Assembly: GCA_002311925.1 (NCBI GenBank)
Contig: DCAK01000035.1
Coordinates: 2,516-12,626 of the forward strand
Length of the DNA stretch: 10,111 nucleotides
Direction of reading: 5' to 3'
Source of the DNA: Planctomycetes bacterium UBA1135
GTDB taxonomy: Bacteria; Planctomycetota; UBA1135
A program made the translations under genes and the position numbers. Under the pieces are notes generated by a model that did no database searches, had not been told where the DNA came from, and saw nothing but the letters and a program-made list of their open reading frames with translations. Every line of letters starts with the position of its first letter. Position 1 is the stretch's first letter. Below are positions 1 through 5,780 of the stretch, one piece after another.

Positions 1-626
1 TCCAGCGGGGTGTCCGAAATGTAGCGGATGCTCGCGTCCAGCATCTCCAGTTCCTGGCCTTCCAGGGATTCCTTGACCTGCAGGTATTGGCCGGGGTCCG
101 CCTCAATCCCGAAGATGGCTTCCTCCTCGGTGGTCACGTCATCCGCCCCCGCCTCCAGTGCGAGTTCCATCAGGGCGTCCTCTTCCACCCCCTCCTTGGG
201 GATGGCGAAGATGGCCTTGCGCTGGAACATCCAGGAAACTGCCCCCGATTCGGCGAGATTGCCCCCCCGCTTGGAGAGGATGTTGCGCAGGTTGGGCGCA
301 GTCCGGTTTCGATTGTCAGTGAGAGTCTCGATCATGAAGGCGACCCCGCCAGGCCCGAAGGCCTCGTAGAGGACCTCCTCAAGCCGGGCGTCGCCGTCGT
401 CGCCTGCTCCCTTGCGAACCGCCCGCTCGATGGAATCCTTGGGCATGTTGTCGGCCTTGGCCCGCTCGATGGCGTACCGAAGGGCGAGGTTCATGGAGGG
501 GTCGTCCCCGCCAGTGCGGGCCGAGCTCATGATGAGCTTCGCCCACTTGCTGAAGATCTTTCCGCGCTTGGCGTCCTGCTTGGACTTCGTCCGCTGAATG
601 TTGGCCCAATGAGAATGGCCGGCCAT
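1..626 (-). CDS. yebC: YebC/TACO1-family protein (C-terminus cut by window edge)
   Basis: The reading frame opens with MAGHSHWANIQRTKSKQDAK, close to the near-invariant YebC start (MAGHSKWANIK..), followed by KRGKIFSKWAK, NMPKDSIERAV and an EAFGPGGVAFMIETLTDN segment typical of the family. The 208 residues present cover most of a usual ~240-250-residue protein; the last ~35-40 residues lie beyond position 1. Family members bind nucleic acid. They have been described as transcriptional regulators (PmpR) and, through the mitochondrial homologue TACO1 and recent bacterial work, as translation factors that relieve ribosome stalling at proline-rich stretches. The ATG start is fixed by the conserved N-terminus and lies only 9 bases after the rpsI stop, so it is probably translated from the ribosomal-protein mRNA. 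That position next to L13 and S9 fits a translation role, which is inference. No strong ribosome-binding site precedes it. Confidence 0.95.
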   Translation of the reverse strand, partial: MAGHSHWANIQRTKSKQDAKRGKIFSKWAKLIMSSARTGGDDPSMNLALRYAIERAKADNMPKDSIERAVRKGAGDDGDARLEEVLYEAFGPGGVAFMIETLTDNRNRTAPNLRNILSKRGGNLAESGAVSWMFQRKAIFAIPKEGVEEDALMELALEAGADDVTTEEEAIFGIEADPGQYLQVKESLEGQELEMLDASIRYISDTPL

Positions 627-635
627 GGGAAAAGA

Positions 636-1322
636 CTAGCGCTTGCCCCACTGGTGCCCGCGGCGGGCGCCATGGCGGCCGAACTTCTTCCGTTCGACCA
701 TGCGCGGGTCGCGGGTCAGATGACCGCTTTGCCGAAGCACATCGTGTGAATCGGGATACAGGGCGATGAGCGCACGTCCCAAGCCCATCCTGACGGCCCC
801 GGACTGGCCGGTGAACCCTCCGCCTTCCGCGTTCACCCAGACATCCACCTTTTTCTGGACGGAAAGAGTTCTCAAGGGGGCGAGGACCTGGTCCTGGTCC
901 ATGGGGCGAGTGAAATAATCCGCCATGGGCTTGCCGTTGATGACGATGTTTCCCTCGCCGGGGCGAATCCGCACGCGGGCACGCGCGTTCTTGCGACGAC
1001 CAGTTCCCCACAGAAAAGTCCCCTCGGGGGGGTTTTCAAGGCGGCCGATGGGGTCGATGAGGACCTCGGGCTCTTCCACGCCCTCGGTCAATCCTTCCAG
1101 GGAAACTTCGGGGCTTTCCGGCGAAGGAGCTTCGGTTTCTTCCTCGGCGGGGGCCGCGGTTTCTTCCTCGGCGGGGGCCGCAGTTTCTTCCTCGGCGGGG
1201 GCCGCAGTTTCTTCCTCGGCGGGGACCGGGGTTTCCTTGGTGACGGTTTCCGTCACGGTTTCAGCTTCGGAGCCCTCTTCGGGAACTTCGGGAACTTCGG
1301 GATTCTCTGGGATTTCAGTCAA
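636..1322 (-). CDS. rpsI: 30S ribosomal protein S9 (uS9) with ~100-residue acidic N-terminal extension
   Basis: Residues 106-228 are a complete S9: the opening GTGRRKNARARVRI, a central GGGFTGQSGAVRMGLGRAL and a basic C-terminal tail ending in KR, the part that reaches toward the P-site tRNA in known ribosomes. Typical bacterial S9 is ~130 residues. This one is 228 because ~100 residues precede the core. They are very acidic and rich in Pro, Glu, Thr and Ala, with PEVPEVPE near the start and four octapeptides PAEEETAA/PAEEETEA at residues 34-65. The start is taken as TTG at 1322, three bases after the rplM stop, with GGAG about 12 bases upstream. A GTG near residue 23 is an alternative that keeps the repeats. 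The frame is open with no frameshift, so the extension looks translated. It is probably co-transcribed with rplM and yebC. Confidence 0.95.
   Translation of the reverse strand: MTEIPENPEVPEVPEEGSEAETVTETVTKETPVPAEEETAAPAEEETAAPAEEETAAPAEEETEAPSPESPEVSLEGLTEGVEEPEVLIDPIGRLENPPEGTFLWGTGRRKNARARVRIRPGEGNIVINGKPMADYFTRPMDQDQVLAPLRTLSVQKKVDVWVNAEGGGFTGQSGAVRMGLGRALIALYPDSHDVLRQSGHLTRDPRMVERKKFGRHGARRGHQWGKR
1134..1229 (-). repeat. Four tandem 24-bp repeats within rpsI
   Basis: Four consecutive 24-bp units lie at 1134-1157, 1158-1181, 1182-1205 and 1206-1229. Units 1-3 differ only at the wobble base between ggt and agt; the fourth diverges in its last bases (gaccgg instead of ggccgc). Read on the minus strand each encodes eight residues, PAEEETAA three times and then PAEEETEA. 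Being in phase and a multiple of three, gain or loss of a unit would change the S9 tail length without a frameshift. The near-identity at DNA level points to recent expansion by slippage or unequal recombination. Confidence 0.95.
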
Positions 1323-1325
1323 AGG

Positions 1326-1763
1326 TCAGCCAATCTCCAAAGGTACGGGGTCTTGAGCCCCATGGGGATGTTCGGAACCCGGATAGACGAATAGTTTCTT
1401 CAGCATCTTCTTGCCCAGGCGATTCTTGGGCAACATCCTCTGCACCGCCTTCTGAATGATTCTTTCAGGGTGCTTTTCCTTGACGGCGGCGAAAGTCTCC
1501 ACCCGACGGCCTCCGGGATACCCGGTGACCCTCACGTAGACCTTCTGCTCGGCCTTGGACCCGGTCACACGGACGTCGGAAGCATTCACCACGACGACGG
1601 CGTCACCACAGTCGAAGTGCTCGGAGACCGTCGGGAGATGCTTCCCTTGAAGCCTTCGGGCGATTTCCACGGCCATTCGGCCCAACACGGCGTCCTTGGC
1701 GTCGATGAGATGCCAAGCAGCCTGGTGTTCGGCCTGCTTGAGGTGGGAAGTGCGGGGTCGCAT
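1326..1763 (-). CDS. rplM: 50S ribosomal protein L13 (uL13)
   Basis: This 145-residue protein is the normal L13 length. It shows the family pattern throughout: AAWHLIDAKDAVLGRMAVEIAR near the start, GKHLP, the DAVVVVNASDVRVTGSK strand, the VTGYPGG loop, RMLPKNRLGKKMLKKLFVYPG and the C-terminal HPHGAQDPVPLEI. L13 is an early-assembly 23S rRNA-binding protein of the large subunit. The ATG at 1763 gives the usual N-terminal length. No clear Shine-Dalgarno sequence precedes it. The stop is 3 bases before the rpsI start, so the standard rplM-rpsI pair is probably translationally coupled. The 41 bases to the upstream membrane-protein gene are too few to show whether a separate ribosomal-protein promoter lies there; one could also lie inside that gene. 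Confidence 0.96.
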   Translation of the reverse strand: MRPRTSHLKQAEHQAAWHLIDAKDAVLGRMAVEIARRLQGKHLPTVSEHFDCGDAVVVVNASDVRVTGSKAEQKVYVRVTGYPGGRRVETFAAVKEKHPERIIQKAVQRMLPKNRLGKKMLKKLFVYPGSEHPHGAQDPVPLEIG

Positions 1764-1804
1764 GGGTTTTCGGGCGGAAGGATGCGCCGAAAGGGCCGGA
1801 CATT

Positions 1805-2845
1805 CTAGGGCCCGGCCCCTGGAGCGACAAGACCCGCATCCCCATCGGTGGAAAGAATCCGCCTCGTCAGAACGCCCCCGGAAAGGAATTCCCACCGCGC
1901 CCCCCTCTCCCCTCGCTCTCCCCTGGCCCACCACATCAGCATGGCCAGGGCTTCCGGGGAGCCTTCCTGGAAATCAGGACGGAGAGGGTGCTTTTCCACC
2001 CAGGCGACGGGATTTCCCCGGGACGGGGGATTTTCAGACGGCCTCACCCAACTCCAAATTCCTTCTTCAGGGTGGGCGAGAATCCGACCGGAGGATTCCG
2101 GGCCCGGAAGGGGGTCCTTCGAAAAAACCAGGGAATACCCGCGCATCGCCTCCGACTGCTCGGAGTCCTTGCCCTGGAACCAGATTGTCCGGGGGGGATG
2201 GGATTGAAGCCATTTTCCACCGACGGGGAGAAGGATGAGAATCCATAGGGCCCCGCGCCTCCAGGAGGGTCGAAGGACCGCTCCCGCGGCGGCGAGACCC
2301 CAAAGGCCCAGCAGGATGCGGGCCCGATCTTCTCCGGCCGGGTCGGAAAAAGGCGGCGGCCCCAGCCGAGGGGGAAGGTGGAAGGGAAGCCCAGAAACCG
2401 TGTGGATTGAGGCGGTCGGGTGGGCCGATTCCCAACTCGAGGAGGCCGCCGCGACCCAGGGGTCCAGGGCGCGGACGGAAGACCGGTCCTTGCCGGCCAG
2501 GTCCATCATCAAGGCCAGGAGCGGGGCCCCGAGAACCAGGACGGGAACTGCGCCGGTCCACGAAGGACGGTCGGCCCAGAGGGCGAAACCCAGGGCGCCC
2601 GCCGCCAGAAAACTCGCCCCCACCAGGAAGGAGGCATCCAGGCGCAGGAAGTGGAGCAGGAGCCAACTCGGAAAATGCAGCAGCAGGTAATCCCGAGCCC
2701 GAGAGCCGGTTCGAGAAGGCCCGGAGCCGGCCTCAATGAGAAGGCCCAGGAGAATGGCCCTGGCGGGAGTCAGGGGATCGAAAATCGCGGACAACCCGTA
2801 GGGAAGCAAGCCTCCCAGGGCGACCCACCGACTTGAAGCCCTCAC
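1805..2845 (-). CDS. Unrecognised polytopic membrane protein
   Basis: I do not recognise the family of this 346-residue protein. Hydrophobic stretches lie near residues 7-37, 53-69, 72-90, 99-117, 176-191 and 199-211, giving roughly five or six membrane segments. A soluble Pro/Ser-rich stretch (about 118-172) lies between two groups of helices, and a ~135-residue C-terminal domain (about 212-346) contains many Trp and Arg residues. No catalytic motif stands out. It starts at GTG 2845, and that GTG overlaps the TGA of the upstream FtsQ-like gene (GTGA), so the two are translationally coupled and probably act together at the envelope. Coding is supported by an uninterrupted frame between two overlapping or adjacent same-strand genes and by its membrane topology. 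A role with the FtsQ-like partner in cell division or wall synthesis is a guess from position only. Confidence 0.75.
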   Translation of the reverse strand: MRASSRWVALGGLLPYGLSAIFDPLTPARAILLGLLIEAGSGPSRTGSRARDYLLLHFPSWLLLHFLRLDASFLVGASFLAAGALGFALWADRPSWTGAVPVLVLGAPLLALMMDLAGKDRSSVRALDPWVAAASSSWESAHPTASIHTVSGLPFHLPPRLGPPPFSDPAGEDRARILLGLWGLAAAGAVLRPSWRRGALWILILLPVGGKWLQSHPPRTIWFQGKDSEQSEAMRGYSLVFSKDPLPGPESSGRILAHPEEGIWSWVRPSENPPSRGNPVAWVEKHPLRPDFQEGSPEALAMLMWWARGERGERGARWEFLSGGVLTRRILSTDGDAGLVAPGAGP

Positions 2846-3678
2846 CGGGAGGAACTCGGTTCCTCGGGAATCCCAAGCTCCTTGCCCTGGTGGTTGAAAG
2901 CCCGCATCCGAGGATGGTCGAGAACGAGTCGGCGGACGGGTCCGAGATTCGGATATTTCCTCATCACCGCGCCCAGCCGGGCAGCCTTGAGTCCGAGCGG
3001 CAGCCCATAGGGGTCGGCCGCCTTTTCAGACCTTCCCCAGTAGAGTTCCCTCCCGTCGCTGAGAACGAAACAAAGGGGAGGGGGAACCCCCGAGGCGGTC
3101 GTCGAAACTCCGGCCTGCCTCTCGATGCGCACTACGTCCAGACCCGAATTTTCTTCGAGAGCATTGATTTCAGGCCAGACCCGAAGCGCTTCGGCGAGAA
3201 CCGGGTCGGCGGGCTTGCGGCCGGGGGCGGGAAGAAAGGTGTCGGGGTCGAGGGGTACCGCGGGATAGGGGTGGCGCAAGTCTTCGCTGAGGCCTGGAGG
3301 GAGAAGAAAGCCTCCGTGACTCACCACCCCGACTTCGGCCCCTCCCTGGAGAACCCGGTAAAGAGGACGCCGGGGCTTGAAGGTCACCAGCATGCCTTCG
3401 GGAAGGCGGGTCTCCACGGTCACGGTGCCGGGGTCAATCCAGCCCACACCCGCCAGTGAGCGGCGCACGATGTCGGAGGCCCCGGGAGCCAGGAGAGGGA
3501 CGGAGGGGGAACGGGCCAACTCCTTCTCCAGGGCATCGCGCCAAGGGGCGGGGAGTTCGACCGGCAATTGTTCCACCCTGAAGTTGGCCAGCGAGCGCAC
3601 AGGGCCGACACTCTCCGCTGATTCACAGGAGACGCCGAGAAGGAGCAGACCGAGGGGCAGCCCGAGATTCTTGACCAT
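2842..3678 (-). CDS. FtsQ/DivIB-like cell-division protein (tentative), exported
   Basis: The 278-residue protein starts with MVKNLGLPLGLLLLGVSCES, a short signal sequence. The Cys at 18 follows a poor lipobox (G-V-S-C), so lipidation is possible but not convincing. The rest resembles FtsQ in order. A POTRA-like segment around residues 32-105 ends in 'VGWIDPGTVTVETRLPEGML' and 'RRPLYRV', matching the FtsQ pattern of 'W..V..V.RR.P..L.V.. ER.PVA'. Next comes a 'VVSHGGFLLPP' strand like FtsQ's 'LVD.dG.v', then a C-terminal section with 'FVLSDGRELYWGR', 'LKAARLGAVMRKY' and 'VRRLVLDHPRMRAF'. FtsQ is a divisome scaffold bridging FtsBL and the septal synthase. ATG 3678 is chosen because it begins the signal sequence; in-frame upstream codons to 3714 add only hydrophilic residues. 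It overlaps the next gene by 4 bases. The assignment rests on pattern memory, not a search. Confidence 0.6.
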   Translation of the reverse strand: MVKNLGLPLGLLLLGVSCESAESVGPVRSLANFRVEQLPVELPAPWRDALEKELARSPSVPLLAPGASDIVRRSLAGVGWIDPGTVTVETRLPEGMLVTFKPRRPLYRVLQGGAEVGVVSHGGFLLPPGLSEDLRHPYPAVPLDPDTFLPAPGRKPADPVLAEALRVWPEINALEENSGLDVVRIERQAGVSTTASGVPPPLCFVLSDGRELYWGRSEKAADPYGLPLGLKAARLGAVMRKYPNLGPVRRLVLDHPRMRAFNHQGKELGIPEEPSSSR

Positions 3679-3751
3679 GCGACCATTCTGGCGGAATCCT
3701 TCTCCCGCTTCCACCTTGCCTCGGGACCGTCCTCCCCCCCATCATGTGCGC
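3679..3751. promoter_or_regulatory. Divergent intergenic region between FtsQ-like gene and helicase
   Basis: These 73 bases separate two genes transcribed away from each other, so promoters for both directions are expected here or within the neighbouring gene starts. The stretch contains pyrimidine-rich runs (an eight-C run ends at 3740) but I see no convincing -35/-10 pair, operator palindrome or riboswitch. The call rests on gene orientation alone. Confidence 0.35.
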
Positions 3752-5749
3752 ATGGACGGCGACTCTCCGACCACCTTCAAGGGATTCACCCTGGCGCCAT
3801 TCCAGCGCCAGGCTGCGAAGGCACTGGACACCGGCCACAACGTCCTGGTGGCCGCCCCAACCGGGGCGGGCAAGACCCTTGTGGCTGAGTACGCCATTCA
3901 CCTGGCTCTCGCCGCCGGCAAGAGGGTCATCTACACCGCCCCCATCAAGGCCCTTTCCAACCAGAAATTCCGCGATTTCAGGGAGGACCCGGAAATCCAG
4001 GACGCCGGCCTGATGACCGGAGATGTGACCGTCCGCGCCGACGCCAGGGTCCTGGTGATGACCACCGAAATTCTTCGCAACACCCTCTTCGAGGACCCGA
4101 GCCGGCTCCACGATGTGGGGGCCGTGGTCTTCGACGAGGTGCACTATCTGGACGACCCTGAACGGGGATCGGTGTGGGAGGAAACCCTTCTCTTTCTTCC
4201 CGAAACGGTGACCGTGGTCGGCTTGTCCGCAACCGTCAGCAACCTTGACCAGTTCGCCGCCTGGCTGGAGGAGGTTCGCAACCGACCCGTCGAGGTGGTG
4301 GAGGAGACCCACCGACCGGTCCCTCTGCGCCATTTCCTCTACCACCCGGCGGTCGGGACCTTCGGCCCCAAGAGACTCAAGAGTATCCGCAAGAAATTCG
4401 GGGCCCGCAAGAAGGACCGCAACCTCAAGCGCCGCAACGACGACCCCCTGATTCGTGAAATCGTGGAAAGAGAATGCACCCCGGTTCTCTACTTTTGCTT
4501 CAGTCGGAAATTGTGCGAAATCAAGGCAAGGAAAACGGCTCGCAAATCCATGCTCACCCCGGACCAACGGCGCAAGGTGGCGAAGATTTGGGCCCTGGGA
4601 AAATCCGAATTCGATTTCGAGGATGCCTCCGGCTCGATGCGCGCGCTCAAGGACATGGTGCACCAGGGGGTGGCGGCCCACCACGCGGGCATGCTCCCCC
4701 TCCACAAGGAAATGGTGGAGCGCCTGTTCACCGCCGGGCTCCTGGTCTTCCTCTACACTACCGAGACTTTCGCCCTGGGCATCAACATGCCGGCACGGGC
4801 CGTGGTTTTTGATTCCCTGGCCAAGTTCAACGGGGTGGAATTCGACTGGATGAGGACTCGGGACTTCCTGCAGATGGCGGGGCGGGCGGGGAGGCAGGGG
4901 ATGGACGAGGAGGGCCTGGTCTACACCGTCCTCGAATTCGACGATGTCTTCGACGCCCCGGTCCAACGCATCTTCGACGGAACGGTGGAGCCCGTCATGT
5001 CGAGGTTCGGCCTCGATTATGGGGCCCTGGTCCACCTCCACGGGGTGGCGGGCAGGGAGGGGGCCCTGGATGCCTGGGAACGGAGCTTCGCCGCCTTCCA
5101 GGCCCGCGACCATTCACCCCGGCGCGAGAAGGAACGCCGCAAGAAGATGAGAAACCTGGTCGACCGCCGCATGGGCTTTCTCGAAAACATGGGTTACATC
5201 CGCGGAGACCGGGAGATTCTTCCCCGCGGGCGCACCGCGACCGGGCTGCATGGCCATCCGGTCGAGCTGACCGAGCTCCTCTTCGAGGGCGTCCTCGACC
5301 AGGCCGACCCCGCCCAACTTTGCGGGGTGGTGGGCGCGGTGATCCACGAGGGCCGCCGCAGGGAAACCTGGCTCAAGGAAGGGCTTCGACCCATGCGCGT
5401 GGTCCTGCAAAAGGCCGGCTCGGTATTGGACCAAACCGTGGACGCCGAATTGGACGCCGGCCTTCACGCTTCCCTCAAGACCCTGGACCCCGGCATGAGT
5501 CCCGCGCTTCACGCCTATTCCCGGGGCAAGGACTTTCGCGACCTGGAAAAGTACACTTCAGCGAGCCCCGGCGATTTCGTCCGTACTGCCCGCATCGTGG
5601 TTCAATCCCTCCGCCACCTGCGCAAGGTGGCTGGCGAAGGTTGGCCGGAATTGGCCTCGCTCTGCACCGAAGCCGTGGATTCCATCTGGAGAGGTCCGGT
5701 GGACGTGAAGGCGGAATTGGGGCTCACGGACGAAGAAAAGCCGGAATAG
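3752..5749 (+). CDS. Ski2/Mtr4-like superfamily 2 RNA helicase (DExH)
   Basis: The 665-residue protein has the full motif set: Walker A APTGAGKT (residues 35-42), motif Ia TAPIKALSNQK (62-72), DEVH (128-131), SAT (159-161), the HHAGM loop characteristic of Ski2-like helicases (310-314), ALGINMPAR (341-349) and motif VI QMAGRAGRQG (374-383). A helical C-terminal part follows to the end. Ski2/Mtr4 enzymes unwind RNA 3' to 5' for exosome-type decay in eukaryotes; bacterial relatives such as mycobacterial HelY are less well understood. RNA processing or decay in the cytoplasm is the likely role. At 665 residues it is shorter than eukaryotic Ski2/Mtr4 and than HelY-type proteins (~900-1000). A basic KKFGARKKDRNLKRRNDD stretch (204-221) lies between the two RecA domains, where larger relatives carry insertions. 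ATG 3752 is preferred; GTG 3746 is an equally placed alternative. The frame extends far upstream but those residues are antisense to the FtsQ-like gene. Confidence 0.92.
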   Translation: MDGDSPTTFKGFTLAPFQRQAAKALDTGHNVLVAAPTGAGKTLVAEYAIHLALAAGKRVIYTAPIKALSNQKFRDFREDPEIQDAGLMTGDVTVRADARVLVMTTEILRNTLFEDPSRLHDVGAVVFDEVHYLDDPERGSVWEETLLFLPETVTVVGLSATVSNLDQFAAWLEEVRNRPVEVVEETHRPVPLRHFLYHPAVGTFGPKRLKSIRKKFGARKKDRNLKRRNDDPLIREIVERECTPVLYFCFSRKLCEIKARKTARKSMLTPDQRRKVAKIWALGKSEFDFEDASGSMRALKDMVHQGVAAHHAGMLPLHKEMVERLFTAGLLVFLYTTETFALGINMPARAVVFDSLAKFNGVEFDWMRTRDFLQMAGRAGRQGMDEEGLVYTVLEFDDVFDAPVQRIFDGTVEPVMSRFGLDYGALVHLHGVAGREGALDAWERSFAAFQARDHSPRREKERRKKMRNLVDRRMGFLENMGYIRGDREILPRGRTATGLHGHPVELTELLFEGVLDQADPAQLCGVVGAVIHEGRRRETWLKEGLRPMRVVLQKAGSVLDQTVDAELDAGLHASLKTLDPGMSPALHAYSRGKDFRDLEKYTSASPGDFVRTARIVVQSLRHLRKVAGEGWPELASLCTEAVDSIWRGPVDVKAELGLTDEEKPE

Positions 5750-5780
5750 GGGGAAAATCTCAAGGTAGGATGGCGGAATC

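Noticed and set aside
28..749. Plus-strand open frames across the yebC and rpsI end region
   Set aside because: The minus strand encodes unmistakable YebC and S9 sequence here; the plus-strand products have no family resemblance.
1134..1229. The tandem repeats as a CRISPR or intergenic satellite array
   Set aside because: Units are directly abutting without spacers, in phase with rpsI, and encode a regular acidic octapeptide.
3377..3751. Upstream extension of the helicase frame by 125 codons
   Set aside because: The extra codons run antisense through the FtsQ-like gene and read as Arg/Ser/Pro-rich non-conserved sequence; the helicase begins normally at MDGDSPTTFKGF.
3623..5113. Long minus-strand open frame (496 codons) opposite the helicase
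   Set aside because: It is antisense to clear helicase motifs, has low-complexity His/Gly/Val-rich composition typical of complementary GC-rich coding DNA, and resembles no family.
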